The notes under the pieces were generated by a model. The model worked only from the letters and a program-made list of their open reading frames with translations. It made no database searches and had not been told where the DNA came from. From assembly GCF_001644015.1 (NCBI RefSeq), contig NZ_LUUI01000127.1, positions 45,448 through 109,447 on the forward strand: a DNA stretch of 64,000 nt, in the 5' to 3' direction. The position numbers were made by a program, and so were the translations under genes. This DNA comes from Methylomonas lenta (GTDB taxonomy: Bacteria > Pseudomonadota > Gammaproteobacteria > Methylococcales > Methylomonadaceae). Shown piece by piece: positions 1-8,333 of this stretch (its first letter is position 1; each line of letters starts with the position of its first letter).

Positions 1-68
1 TTGTGGCAATAAAAATCCAGCGACTCTTCTAAATTGTTAACTCGAACCATGGTATGCAGATAACGCAT
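1..68 (-). CDS. gloA: Lactoylglutathione lyase (glyoxalase I), 5' end only
   Basis: The first 22 codons of a minus-strand gene running off the left edge. They translate to a peptide starting MRYLHTMVRV and continuing NLEESLDFYC, which matches the start of glyoxalase I. That metalloenzyme isomerises the methylglyoxal-glutathione hemithioacetal to S-lactoylglutathione. A strong GGAGG ribosome-binding site lies about six bases before the ATG at 68. The catalytic metal ligands are outside the window, so the call rests on the N-terminus alone. Confidence 0.75.
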   Translation of the reverse strand, partial: MRYLHTMVRVNNLEESLDFYCH

Positions 69-142
69 TTAAGGCCTCCAACCTAAAAAACTGGCATTAT
101 GGTGGATAATAAGCCGCTTGGCTAACCCAACAGGATAAAACA

Positions 143-478
143 ATGAACGAATACCCAGAGAAAACTTGCGCTATAGATCGATTGGTACGACACCCGAAAC
201 TGGTGGCGGCAGCACTTAGCGGGCAAAAAACCCAGCAACGTCGCGATGGTTTATATGCATACCCCGGCGAGACTTTTGTTTTGGAAGGCGTAGATTTTTT
301 GGTCACCAGCGTAGATCGACAACGTATTGGCGATATGACAGACGCCGATGCTCAAGCCGAAGGCTATCCGAATCTGGCGATGTATCGTCAAATTATTTTA
401 AGCATGCATGCCAATATGGAATGGAGCGATGATGGACTGGTGTGGGTACACCACTTCAAACGGCAACAGCCGGAATAA
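143..478 (+). CDS. Small ASCH-domain protein
   Basis: A 111-residue soluble protein. The segment near residues 20-40 (SGQKTQQRR, then YPGETFVLEG) has the Lys-Thr...Arg pattern and the following beta strand of ASCH/YqfB-like domains. That fold contains RNA-binding proteins and the N4-acetylcytidine amidohydrolase YqfB. I infer the fold only; substrate and activity are unknown. The last 23 bases overlap the 3' end of the convergent hvfC-like gene, so the two transcripts are complementary there. It starts 75 bases from the divergent gloA start. Confidence 0.6.
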   Translation: MNEYPEKTCAIDRLVRHPKLVAAALSGQKTQQRRDGLYAYPGETFVLEGVDFLVTSVDRQRIGDMTDADAQAEGYPNLAMYRQIILSMHANMEWSDDGLVWVHHFKRQQPE

Positions 479-1217
479 GGATATCTTTTCCAGCCAATTC
501 CTGCAGGGTTTGTAAACCAAATTCCTGCAGCATTTGCGGATCGATCTGCTGCTGTAGTTCGGCTGCCAAAACATTTAAGCAATCTTGCCCACTACTGCCG
601 TCCTGCTGCTCAATTAATTGCAGCAGGCGGTAAGTCAGGGGGGTGGTTTTCATAAAATGTACGTCGTATTCGCGGTCTCGATAAACAATCAGATAACTGG
701 CATGTTCCGCTGCAGTTTGCGGTAAAAAATCCGGTCCTATACGCTCAACTGGGAATTGATAGACTAACGGCCAAGCCAATGGAGACAATGAAATAGACTG
801 CTTGAGTATATCGTCGGCAAACATTGCATCGCCATAGGCAGGCTCGATCTGCGCAATAGACAATGCCATTTCCACCCATTCGTAATGCGCCAATTCCAAT
901 AAAAATGGCAAGTCATCCGCAAATTGGCGCTCGTTTTGTAAATAGCCTAAAAATTCTTCCGCAATTTCAGAAAAATGTGGCGTTTGGCAACGGTGACGGG
1001 AAAAAAAGTCCTGTGCTAAAGCCTGCCATTCATCATCGTTGAGAATCTTCCGCAACACGGGGAAATTACTGCTTAAAAAACCGTTGATGTTGTTAAAAAA
1101 CAGCTCGCGATACATGGCCATGCGTTGCGGTTTAACATCGACAGGCAGTCGCTGGTTTTCTGGATCACGGATATAAGCGGCAAACTCTGCCTGCTTGATT
1201 CTAAAATCAACACCCAT
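456..1217 (-). CDS. hvfC: HvfC/BufC-type partner protein (DUF2063 family)
   Basis: A 253-residue protein of the DUF2063 (NGO1945) family. These are RiPP-recognition partners found beside MNIO enzymes. The N-terminal DUF2063 helices are visible (PQRMAMYRELFFNN, FPVLRKIL, FFSRHRCQTPHFSEIAEEF), followed by a C-terminal domain expected to present the peptide substrate to the enzyme. It starts 9 bp after the MNIO gene stops and is the third gene of hvfA-hvfB-hvfC. It should form a complex with HvfB that docks the HvfA leader; this is known for related systems and inferred here. Confidence 0.85.
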   Translation of the reverse strand: MGVDFRIKQAEFAAYIRDPENQRLPVDVKPQRMAMYRELFFNNINGFLSSNFPVLRKILNDDEWQALAQDFFSRHRCQTPHFSEIAEEFLGYLQNERQFADDLPFLLELAHYEWVEMALSIAQIEPAYGDAMFADDILKQSISLSPLAWPLVYQFPVERIGPDFLPQTAAEHASYLIVYRDREYDVHFMKTTPLTYRLLQLIEQQDGSSGQDCLNVLAAELQQQIDPQMLQEFGLQTLQELAGKDILIPAVAV

Positions 1218-1226
1218 TAAAACAAC

Positions 1227-2063
1227 CTATTTATGCTGTATCGCATTGGCTTGGATAGCGCGAATAGTGTCAACTTCTTGTAAAAGTTCGGCCAGCGGTG
1301 GCAGATTAAAGTCGCGCTCTAAAAGAGTAGGAAACACACCAAATAAGCTATAAGCCTTGTCCAACAACTGCCAAACCGGATCGATCACCGGTGCGCCATG
1401 AGTGTCGACCAGAAAATCCTCGGCTTCCACATAATGACCAGCAATATGTGCGTAGGCTATGCGTTCGCCTGGCATGGCTTTTAAAAATGCTTCAGCATCG
1501 TAAGCGTGATTAACGCTGTTGACGTAGATATTATTGATATCGATCAATACATTGCAATCCGCTTCTTCGACCACAGCATTGAAAAATTCGATTTCAGACA
1601 TCTCCTGGCCGGGTGCGGCATAGTAGGAGACGTTTTCGATGGCAATTTTGTGTTCCAGAATATCCTGTACTCGCCGGATGCGGGCGGCAACATGTTTTAC
1701 TGCTTCGGCTGTAAAAGGGATCGGCATAAGATCGTATAAATGCCCATCATGACTGCAATAACTTAAATGTTCACTGTAAAACTGAATGCCATGTGCGAGC
1801 ATGAATTTTTTCAGGTCACGCACAAAGACTTCATCAAGCGCATCGCTACTGCCAATCGACAATGACAAACCATGACAGATAAACTGAAATCGCTCGGTCA
1901 TAGCCCGAAACTGTTTGCCCAATTTGCCACCCAGGGTCATCCAGTTTTCCGGCGCCACTTCATAAAAGTCCACATTGGCAGGCGGATTATCGACGATCTC
2001 TGTCAAAAAAGATCGCCGTAATCCTAAACCAGCAGCGTTAACTAAACGTTGTTGTTTATCCAT
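1227..2063 (-). CDS. hvfB: MNIO-family RiPP-modifying enzyme (DUF692, HvfB/BufB/MbnB-like)
   Basis: A 278-residue multinuclear non-haem iron-dependent oxidative enzyme, formerly DUF692. The TIM-barrel metal-site motifs of the family are present: CHGLSLS (His64), SEHLS (Glu98, His99), IENVS (Glu143), DINNIYVN (Asp175, Asn177/178), HIAGH (His206, His210) and DTHG (Asp220, His222). Family members (MbnB, TglH, HvfB) oxidise cysteines of a precursor peptide into oxazolone/thioamide, thiooxazole or related copper-binding groups. The EGSCG-rich precursor lies immediately upstream with a 30 bp gap, so its cysteines are the likely substrate. The reaction product here is inferred. Confidence 0.92.
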   Translation of the reverse strand: MDKQQRLVNAAGLGLRRSFLTEIVDNPPANVDFYEVAPENWMTLGGKLGKQFRAMTERFQFICHGLSLSIGSSDALDEVFVRDLKKFMLAHGIQFYSEHLSYCSHDGHLYDLMPIPFTAEAVKHVAARIRRVQDILEHKIAIENVSYYAAPGQEMSEIEFFNAVVEEADCNVLIDINNIYVNSVNHAYDAEAFLKAMPGERIAYAHIAGHYVEAEDFLVDTHGAPVIDPVWQLLDKAYSLFGVFPTLLERDFNLPPLAELLQEVDTIRAIQANAIQHK

Positions 2064-2093
2064 AATGGATACGCGTTAGACAAGCGGGTTGAT

Positions 2094-2732
2094 TTACTCG
2101 TCGGCAGCTTCCTCTGCGTCTACTTTAGAACCGCAGCTACCTTCGCCGCCTTTCATCATTGCGCCGCAAGAGCCTTCTTCGCCTTTTTTAGCTTCATCGC
2201 CTTTCATCATGCTGCCACAGCTACCTTCTTCCGACTTGGCAGCTGGCTTGTCGCCATGATCCATACCTTTCATGCCGCCCATGCCTTTCATGTCGCCATG
2301 ATCCATACCCTTCATGTCGCCCATACCTTTCATGTCGCCCATGCCGCCCATCATGCCACAGCTACCTTCTTTGCCTTTCATCATTTCACCGCAGCTCATT
2401 TCCATGCCTTTTTTCATTTTGCCGTCTTGCATCATGCCACCGCACATACCTTCGCCACAGGAACCTTCGGCTTTTTTGGTTTTAGGACCGTTACCGGCTT
2501 TTGCCGCTTTAGCACCTTTTTCGGCTTTGGTAATTTTATTACCATTGACATCTGTAGCATTTCCGCCGCAGGCACCATGGCTGGTCTTATTGGAAGCTTC
2601 GGCTACCATGTAACCGTTGGCAAGCTCGCTCATGGCAAAAGGATTGGATTCCGCTTGAACATTAATAGCAAAGCTTGAAATCACTGCAGTACCCATAGCC
2701 AGTGTCAATGGAGTTTTATTGAATTTTTTCAT
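2094..2732 (-). CDS. hvfA: HvfA/BufA2-type secreted precursor with repeated EGSCG motifs (copper-binding RiPP)
   Basis: A 212-residue precursor. Residues 1-27 form a signal peptide ending VQA, so the product goes to the periplasm. The mature part has eight cysteines. Five lie in exact EGSCG motifs (residues 89-93, 122-126, 169-173, 186-190, 197-201). The others are in HGACG (Cys55), EGMCG (Cys97) and EMSCG (Cys114). Family members carry EGKCG-like motifs whose Cys is converted by the MNIO partner. A Met/His/Gly-rich stretch (127-161) is built from DMKGM and MDHGD units that could bind copper unmodified. First gene of the operon. No DoxX gene of the usual hvfDE kind is adjacent. Confidence 0.9.
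   Translation of the reverse strand: MKKFNKTPLTLAMGTAVISSFAINVQAESNPFAMSELANGYMVAEASNKTSHGACGGNATDVNGNKITKAEKGAKAAKAGNGPKTKKAEGSCGEGMCGGMMQDGKMKKGMEMSCGEMMKGKEGSCGMMGGMGDMKGMGDMKGMDHGDMKGMGGMKGMDHGDKPAAKSEEGSCGSMMKGDEAKKGEEGSCGAMMKGGEGSCGSKVDAEEAADE
2247..2350 (-). repeat. In-frame tandem repeats encoding DMKGM/MDHGD units of HvfA
   Basis: Short in-frame repeats (+ strand units like CCTTTCATGTCGCC and CATGATCCATACC) encode alternating DMKGM, GGMKGM and MDHGD units. Near-identity of the nucleotide units suggests recent slippage expansion of a metal-binding segment. Unit number is likely to vary between strains (inference). Confidence 0.75.
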
Positions 2733-2836
2733 GGTTTATCCTCTCTTAAGATTTTTATTATTGGCGTCAGCTGTAGACCGAGCCCGTGAGACCAACGCTT
2801 AATCCTTAAGTTCAGTCAGCCTTATTGTATCCTCAA

Positions 2837-3469
2837 CTAGAGAGTTTTTTCCTTAAACTCGCATAAATCGGCGATACAGCAGTCTGAACAACGGGGTTTT
2901 CGGGCAGTACATACGTAACGACCATGCAGTATCAGTAGGTGATGTGCATCTATTTTGTGCTTTGCAGCTATGGTTTTATCTAACTTTTTTTCTACTTCCA
3001 ACACATTCTTGCCTATTGCCAAGCCTGTGCGATTGGCGACTCGAAAAATATGCGTATCCACAGCGATGGTTGGCTGACCAAAGGCCGTATTTAAAATGAC
3101 ATTGGCTGTTTTGCGCCCCACGCCTGCCAAAGCTTCAAGTGCTTCACGAGTTTGCGGCACCTCACCGTGATGTTGGCTTAACAGCGACTCGCATAACTTG
3201 ATGATATTGGCGGCTTTGCTGTTGAATAGCCCTATGGTTTTAATGTATTCCTTCAGACCTTCTTCACCCAATGCCAATATCGCTTGTGGCGTATTGGCAA
3301 CCGGAAACAGCTTAGCGGTAGCCTTATTAACACCTTTATCAGTAGCTTGCGCAGACAAAACCACCGCAATTAACAACTCAAACGACGAATTGTAATTCAG
3401 CTCGGTAGTCGGCTCCGGAATAGCTATGGCGAGACGGTCAAAAATGGTCAGGCGGGTTTGCTTGTTCAT
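2837..3469 (-). CDS. nth: Endonuclease III, DNA glycosylase/AP lyase
   Basis: Removes oxidised pyrimidines from DNA and cleaves the abasic site. The helix-hairpin-helix motif (GVGRKTANV) contains the catalytic lysine and is followed by the catalytic aspartate in AVDTHIFRVANRTG. The C-terminal iron-sulfur cluster loop has the exact C-x6-C-x2-C-x5-C spacing. The ATG at 3469 was chosen because E. coli Nth begins MNK at this point; a GTG three codons upstream (3478) is possible. Full family length, about 210 residues. Confidence 0.96.
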   Translation of the reverse strand: MNKQTRLTIFDRLAIAIPEPTTELNYNSSFELLIAVVLSAQATDKGVNKATAKLFPVANTPQAILALGEEGLKEYIKTIGLFNSKAANIIKLCESLLSQHHGEVPQTREALEALAGVGRKTANVILNTAFGQPTIAVDTHIFRVANRTGLAIGKNVLEVEKKLDKTIAAKHKIDAHHLLILHGRYVCTARKPRCSDCCIADLCEFKEKTL

Positions 3470-3648
3470 TTGCGGCACAAATCGACATTATATTAGCAGC
3501 GGTAGAAAATTGTGATAACCGAAATGGCAGCGTAAATTGGCCCAAATGCTTTTTACAACCCGACATTAACGATCAAAACCACAGTCATATGGGGTTGAAT
3601 AAGCTAGCGGACAGATTTATAAAACCCATCCGCTAGGCCATTCAAAGT

Positions 3649-4299
3649 TTATCTACTCTTAAAAAACGCTTCCAAGGCAGCTGTTCTATCCTTAGCAACC
3701 AGTTGCACACAAGGACGGCTTTCGATTAGCTGCATATAGGCTTCAATACCCGGAATATTCTCGACGACTAAGTCTGTGCCATAAATTTTTGCGGTGGCAA
3801 ACGATACCAGTTGTAGATGCGGCCAAGCCACCACATCGGCAGCACTAAAATGATCACCCAAGGCATACGGGGATAAGGTCATCAATCTAGCCAAGCCGCG
3901 TAACCCCGCTTCGACTCTAGTACGTACCTCATCTTTGGTTTCCTGGGTAACCGTGCCGCCGAAAATTGCTTCCGCATAAATACGACGGGCAATCAGTTCC
4001 ACATTCAATTCGATATGCTGAATAAATTCTCGGCATTTGCCACGTTCGTAAGCAGTGGCAGGATAAAGTGACTGGTCGGGGAAAGTCTCTTCCAGATATT
4101 CCAGAATTGCTTGTGATTCCGACAAATAACCCTCGGCCGTTTTAATGAACGGTACTTTACCGAGGGGTGAGCGTTTTAACACTGCCTCAGTTTGACTGGG
4201 AGCCAAAGTTTCTTCCTCGAAAGCGATATTTTTTTCCAAAAGAGACAGTTTAACTTTATTGTAATAGTTGCTGATGGCAACTCCATATAGCTTAATCAT
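3649..4299 (-). CDS. Glutathione S-transferase family protein
   Basis: A 216-residue two-domain protein. The N-terminal thioredoxin-like domain starts MIKLYGVAISNYYNKVKLSL and contains the GSH gamma-glutamyl contact ESQAILEYLEE. The all-helical C-terminal domain ends near ESRPC. Such enzymes conjugate glutathione to electrophiles or act as dehalogenases and isomerases; the substrate cannot be told. It faces a TetR-type gene across a 110 bp gap holding two copies of a palindromic operator, so it is probably repressed by that regulator and induced by an electrophile. Confidence 0.9.
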   Translation of the reverse strand: MIKLYGVAISNYYNKVKLSLLEKNIAFEEETLAPSQTEAVLKRSPLGKVPFIKTAEGYLSESQAILEYLEETFPDQSLYPATAYERGKCREFIQHIELNVELIARRIYAEAIFGGTVTQETKDEVRTRVEAGLRGLARLMTLSPYALGDHFSAADVVAWPHLQLVSFATAKIYGTDLVVENIPGIEAYMQLIESRPCVQLVAKDRTAALEAFFKSR

Positions 4300-4334
4300 A
4301 GTGACTTATCCAAAAGTTAAGGGAGGCGAAACAG

Positions 4335-4386
4335 ACTATACCGACCGGTATAGTCCATTGCAATAATACATACCGGTCGGTATAGT
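4335..4386. promoter_or_regulatory. Paired TetR-type operators between the GST and tetR genes
   Basis: ACTATACCGACCGGTATAGT at 4335-4354 is a near-perfect palindrome. A second copy (ATACCGGTCGGTATAGT, 4370-4386) lies in inverted orientation about 32 bp on. The CCGACCGG/CCGGTCGG core is typical of TetR-family boxes. Position between the divergent genes suggests control of both. The second copy overlaps a possible TTG codon at 4386, which argues for the downstream ATG as the tetR start. Confidence 0.8.
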
Positions 4387-4409
4387 TGCAAATTTATTTC
4401 ACTATGTTT

Positions 4410-4985
4410 ATGACCCGTAATCTTAAAGAGCACATATTGCAGACAGCCTCCGAGCTTTTTTACAGCCAAGGCATCAAGTCAACCGGTGTTGATGCGATTG
4501 TTAAAGCGGCCGGCACCACCAAGATGAGTCTGTATAAATACTTTCCATCGAAAGACGATCTGGTTCTGGCGCATTTGTCTAAAAGCCGGGCGGCCATGCT
4601 GGCTCAGTTACAAATCGAAATCGAAGCTCAGGCTGATACGCCGAAGCAAAAATTGTTGGCAATATTCGATATGTTCGCAAAGCTAGTAAAATCGCCTGAT
4701 TTTCGCGGCTGCCCTTTTATCAATGCTGCTGCCGAATTTGCAGTAGAAAATAACCCTGTGCAGCAAGCCGCCGCCGAGTTTTATGCCGAATTTCGTAAGC
4801 TATTGGCCGACCTAGCCGTACTAGCCGGTATCGCCAATGCCGAACAACTTGCAGGACAATTGGTGCTCCTGATTGCCGGCGCCATCGTCGACGAACAAAT
4901 GCATAGACATACCGGTGCCATGCAAAACGCCCAGGCAGCGGCGAAAATCCTGATCGACAACAGCCAACCTGTAGCCAGCAGTTAG
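4410..4985 (+). CDS. TetR/AcrR-family transcriptional repressor
   Basis: About 190 residues. The N-terminal helix-turn-helix is clear (ILQTASELFYSQGIKSTGVD, then AAGTTKMSLYKYFPSKDDLV). The C-terminal half resembles the ligand domain of YxaF/LmrA-like TetR regulators (FRGCPFINAAAEF). The ATG at 4410 is chosen because it leaves the usual short arm before the HTH and clears the operator; an ATG at 4404 is equally possible. It probably represses itself and the divergent GST gene. Inducer unknown. Confidence 0.88.
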   Translation: MTRNLKEHILQTASELFYSQGIKSTGVDAIVKAAGTTKMSLYKYFPSKDDLVLAHLSKSRAAMLAQLQIEIEAQADTPKQKLLAIFDMFAKLVKSPDFRGCPFINAAAEFAVENNPVQQAAAEFYAEFRKLLADLAVLAGIANAEQLAGQLVLLIAGAIVDEQMHRHTGAMQNAQAAAKILIDNSQPVASS

Positions 4986-5027
4986 GCATGCTTAAACCTT
5001 TTTGATTTAACTTTTATTATCAACCCG

Positions 5028-5447
5028 ATGTGGATACAAAAAGAAATACGACTCAAACCTAGAAATCGCGGCTTTCATTTGGTAACCGATGAAATCATTA
5101 GCCAAATTCCGGAACTGCGCGATATCAAAATCGGCCTGCTGCAGGTGTTTATCAAACACACCTCAGCCTCACTCACCATCAATGAAAACGCCGACCCAAC
5201 CGTACGACAAGATTTCGAAAGTTATTTCAATCGCGCCGTACCGGAAAATCAAGCGTATTACCGGCATACAGATGAAGGCGATGACGATATGCCGGCGCAT
5301 TTAAAAAGCAGTATGCTGGGTTGCAGCTTGACCATTCCGGTTTCCAATGGCCGCTTGAATATGGGTATCTGGCAGGGCATTTATTTATGCGAGCATCGTA
5401 ACCACGGCGGCAGTCGCTCGCTGTTGTTAACTCTACACGGCGAATAG
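5028..5447 (+). CDS. YjbQ family protein (UPF0047)
   Basis: A 139-residue protein of the YjbQ/UPF0047 family, whose E. coli member shows weak thiamine-phosphate synthase activity. The family hallmarks are present: HTSASLTINENADP, a histidine in YYRHTDEGDDDMPAH and MGIWQGIYLCEHRNHGG near the C-terminus. Length and start agree with the family. It lies 42 bp after the tetR stop, so read-through transcription is possible. Its true cellular role is not established in any organism. Confidence 0.92.
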   Translation: MWIQKEIRLKPRNRGFHLVTDEIISQIPELRDIKIGLLQVFIKHTSASLTINENADPTVRQDFESYFNRAVPENQAYYRHTDEGDDDMPAHLKSSMLGCSLTIPVSNGRLNMGIWQGIYLCEHRNHGGSRSLLLTLHGE

Positions 5448-5518
5448 GGCTTTGTGCATAACCTGTGCCGGCAGCGTACAATATCCGACTATTTTGAAAA
5501 TCAATACGGGGGTATTTT

Positions 5519-5983
5519 ATGAAACGTTTCAAATTGATGCTTAGCGCAGCACTCATGGCGGCTAGTATGACCACCAGCGCTGCAGAGAATGCGATGACCG
5601 AGAAAGAAATGACGGTCTATCGCAGTCCAACCTGTAGCTGCTGTGGCAAATGGATAGAACATGCCAAACAAAACCATTTTGTCATTAAAGATATTGTTAG
5701 CGACGACATGCAGGCCATCAAACAAAAACTGGGCGTGCCTGAAAAACTGGCTTCCTGCCACACTGCCATTGTTGATGGCTATGTCATCGAAGGCCACGTT
5801 CCCGCCGACGATATCGAAAAACTATTGCAAACCAAACCCAAAGTAGTCGGCATTTCCGCTCCCGGTATGCCTATGGGCAGCCCAGGCATGGAAATGGGTG
5901 GCAGACAGGATGATTATGCAGTGGTGTCGTTCGATAAAGACGGCAACGTTGAAGTATTTTCAGAACATAAAGCCAACCAATAA
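5519..5983 (+). CDS. DUF411 periplasmic metal-associated protein
   Basis: A 154-residue protein with a signal peptide of about 22 residues and a DUF411 domain. The conserved cysteines are in SPTCSCCGKW and LASCHTAIVDGYVIEGHVP, and PMGSPGMEMG adds methionines. DUF411 proteins sit in copper- and metal-resistance clusters and are assumed to bind copper in the periplasm. That would fit the copper theme of the nearby hvf locus, but the metal is inferred. The ATG follows a GGGGGT stretch acting as ribosome-binding site. Confidence 0.88.
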   Translation: MKRFKLMLSAALMAASMTTSAAENAMTEKEMTVYRSPTCSCCGKWIEHAKQNHFVIKDIVSDDMQAIKQKLGVPEKLASCHTAIVDGYVIEGHVPADDIEKLLQTKPKVVGISAPGMPMGSPGMEMGGRQDDYAVVSFDKDGNVEVFSEHKANQ

Positions 5984-6029
5984 AGCCATCTTGGCCTGAC
6001 AATTATTCTTGCTTAGTCCGCTAAATTTT

Positions 6030-7046
6030 ATGCATATCCAACCCACACTGCAGAAACTACTCGACAAACAAAACCTCACCGGCGATGAAATGCAAACGGT
6101 GATGCGGGCCATGATGAGCGGTGAATTAACTGATGCCCAAATCGCTGGTTTTCTTATTGCTCTGCGCTGTAAAGGGGAAACCACAGAGGAAATTGCCGCG
6201 GCAGTCGCTGTTTTGCGTGAATTGGTGCGGCAAGTACCGGTAAACGGCAATCATGTCATCGATACATGTGGTACCGGCGGCGATGGCGCCAACACTTTCA
6301 ACATTTCCACCACGGCTGCATTCGTCGTCGCGGCGGCGGGGGGCAAGGTCGCCAAGCACGGCAACCGTTCAGTCTCCAGCAGCTGCGGCAGCGCAGATGT
6401 ATTGGAAGCCGCCGGCATCAATCTGGATATGCCTGCCGAACAGGTGGCGGACTGCGTGAATCAACTTGGCGTCGGCTTTCTGTTTGCCGCCAAGCACCAC
6501 AGCGCAGTGCGTCACACGGTCGGTCCACGGAAAGAAATGGGCGTCAGAACCCTGTTTAACCTGATCGGCCCGATGTCCAATCCGGCCAATGCGCCGCATC
6601 AGTTAATTGGCGTGTTCGATAAGCAATGGTTGATACCTGTAGCCGAAGTCTTGAAAAAACTCGGCAGCAAACATGTATTGGTGGTGCATGCCCAAGACGG
6701 CCTAGATGAAATCAGCATCGCTGCCGCCACAGATGTGGCCGAATTAAAAAACAACCAGATCAGCAGTTATAGCGTCAGCCCGGAACAATTCGGCATGCAG
6801 CGGGCGAATTTGGAAACCCTGGCTGTAAAAGATGCCCAAGCCAGCCTGGAAATTATCCGCCAAGTATTGAATAATCAACCCGGCCCGGCGCGTGACATTG
6901 TGACATTGAATGCCGGCGCAGCGATTTATGCTGCCGATTTGGCTGATACCTTGGAAGCAGGTATTCTGATTGCTCAACAAGTACTGGCTAATGGCAGTGC
7001 ATTGGCTAAGTTTGAAGCATTGATTGCGTATTCAAAAAATCATTGA
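6030..7046 (+). CDS. trpD: Anthranilate phosphoribosyltransferase
   Basis: Second step of tryptophan synthesis: anthranilate plus PRPP to phosphoribosyl-anthranilate. The PRPP-binding loop [17 protein letters not shown], the [19 protein letters not shown] segment and the anthranilate-site region [13 protein letters not shown] are all present. The ATG at 6030 is chosen over an in-frame TTG at 6009 because [12 protein letters not shown] fits family N-termini. trpC follows, but 276 bp separate them, wider than in most trpDC operons. No trpG is adjacent. Confidence 0.97.
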   Translation: MHIQPTLQKLLDKQNLTGDEMQTVMRAMMSGELTDAQIAGFLIALRCKGETTEEIAAAVAVLRELVRQVPVNGNHVIDTCGTGGDGANTFNISTTAAFVVAAAGGKVAKHGNRSVSSSCGSADVLEAAGINLDMPAEQVADCVNQLGVGFLFAAKHHSAVRHTVGPRKEMGVRTLFNLIGPMSNPANAPHQLIGVFDKQWLIPVAEVLKKLGSKHVLVVHAQDGLDEISIAAATDVAELKNNQISSYSVSPEQFGMQRANLETLAVKDAQASLEIIRQVLNNQPGPARDIVTLNAGAAIYAADLADTLEAGILIAQQVLANGSALAKFEALIAYSKNH

Positions 7047-7060
7047 AATGCTGCAAAGAA

Positions 7061-7255
7061 ATGTTTCTCTCTAAAAATATTAATCTAGCTGTAGGCAGTA
7101 TCAGCGCAAAAGCCTGCAACTATAAATCTGTCGCTGGAATTAACCAGGATTCCAATGCATCAATCAACACTATTGAGATATACAATAAATAGGGGCAATT
7201 ATCTTTAGAAGAGATTGAAAATATCCTTAATAAAATTCAACGCCCATTGAAGTAA
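7061..7255 (+). pseudogene. Possible small broken reading frame between trpD and trpC
   Basis: An ATG at 7061 opens 43 codons ending in TAG at 7190-7192. The same frame then continues for 20 more codons to TAA at 7253. The C-terminal half reads GQLSLEEIENILNKIQRP, an amphipathic helix that looks protein-like. No family recognised. It may be a remnant gene whose decay, with the palindrome just downstream, widened the trpD-trpC gap. Weak case. Confidence 0.25.
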
Positions 7256-7267
7256 AAAATGCCTAAT

Positions 7268-7293
7268 GTTGGGTTACGCTACGCTAACCCAAC
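7268..7293. repeat. Short palindromic repeat upstream of trpC
   Basis: GTTGGGTTA and TAACCCAAC flank CGCTACGC in a 26 bp imperfect palindrome. This unit resembles the dispersed short palindromes common in gammaproteobacterial intergenic DNA. It sits about 30 bp before the trpC start and could fold in the trpDC transcript. Confidence 0.6.
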
Positions 7294-7322
7294 CTACATT
7301 GTTTCTATATTTTTTAATCATC

Positions 7323-8123
7323 ATGACCGACACTCCCGACATTCTAAAAACCATCCTGGCTACAAAAGCCGAAGAAGTGGCCCGCCGCCAGGCCAATATG
7401 CCCATCAACTTATTGCAGGAAATTGCCACAGGCGTACAAGGACCGCGCGGTTTTTATCAGGCTTTACGCAGCAAAGCCGATGCAAAAAAACCGGCTATTA
7501 TTGCTGAAATCAAAAAAGCCTCGCCCAGCCAGGGCGTGATTCGGGAAGATTTTAGACCGGTAGAAATCGCCGTCGATTATGCGATGAATGGTGCGACATG
7601 CTTGTCGGTGTTAACCGATAAAAATTATTTCCAAGGTTCGGAAGCCAATTTGCAAATGGTGCGGGAAAAATGTCCTTTACCCGTGATTCGCAAAGACTTC
7701 ATGATAGCTCCGTATCAAATTCATGAATCACGAGCGCTGGGTGCCGATTGTATCTTGCTGATCGTTGCCGCGCTGGATGACGCCATGCTGAAAGAACTGG
7801 CGGACACCGCCAGCGGATTAGGCATGGATGTTTTAGTAGAAGTGCACGATGCTGCCGAACTGGAGCGAGCATTGAAATTAGACACGCCGATGATAGGCAT
7901 CAACAACCGTAATCTGCGTACCTTTGAAGTATCTTTGCAAACCACGCTGGCGTTAAAAAACACCCTGCCGGCCGACAAACTCATCATTACCGAAAGCGGC
8001 ATCCATACCCCGGCCGATGTGCAATTAATGCAAGATAACGGCATCTTTAGCTTCCTGGTTGGCGAGGCCTTTATGCGCGCAGAATCACCAGGCCAAAAAA
8101 TGCGGGAACTGTTTTTTAAATGA
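7323..8123 (+). CDS. trpC: Indole-3-glycerol phosphate synthase
   Basis: Converts carboxyphenylamino-deoxyribulose phosphate to indole-glycerol phosphate. A single-domain TIM barrel of 266 residues, with no fused TrpF. Signature segments are [15 protein letters not shown] (catalytic Lys and Ser), [33 protein letters not shown] and [12 protein letters not shown]. The ATG at 7323 ([15 protein letters not shown]) is preferred to an in-frame upstream ATG at 7266, which would add a hydrophobic segment encoded by the palindromic repeat. Confidence 0.97.
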   Translation: MTDTPDILKTILATKAEEVARRQANMPINLLQEIATGVQGPRGFYQALRSKADAKKPAIIAEIKKASPSQGVIREDFRPVEIAVDYAMNGATCLSVLTDKNYFQGSEANLQMVREKCPLPVIRKDFMIAPYQIHESRALGADCILLIVAALDDAMLKELADTASGLGMDVLVEVHDAAELERALKLDTPMIGINNRNLRTFEVSLQTTLALKNTLPADKLIITESGIHTPADVQLMQDNGIFSFLVGEAFMRAESPGQKMRELFFK

Positions 8124-8190
8124 TGCGGCCAAGTGACCCGGCGGAAACCTCTCCAGCGAATTCCGCCGTTAGCTAAGCACTGTCAGTAAA

Positions 8191-8333
8191 TGGAGTACAA
8201 ACCTAGGTTTGCACTCCAAGTTTGTTGGCTGACGCTTAAACCGCATAATCCTGGAAAAAAATCATTTCATCTAATATTTTTGGCTAACCGGAAGTTATTC
8301 TTACGGAATCCATGGCTAATCAGCCAACAAACT
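8191..8333. repeat. Hairpin and 14 bp inverted repeat after trpC
   Basis: GGAGTACAAACC and GGTTTGCACTCC (8191-8217) form a hairpin with one mismatch, without a T run. A perfect 14 bp inverted repeat, AGTTTGTTGGCTGA at 8219-8232 and TCAGCCAACAAACT at 8320-8333, then encloses the rest of the trpC-mutarotase gap. Its right arm covers the last codons of the mutarotase gene. It may end or insulate two convergent transcripts. Confidence 0.5.

Noticed and set aside
2049-2678. A 209-codon plus-strand open frame, Ala/Phe/His-rich
   Set aside because: It is the shadow of the repeat-rich hvfA gene; composition and position follow the hvfA codons.
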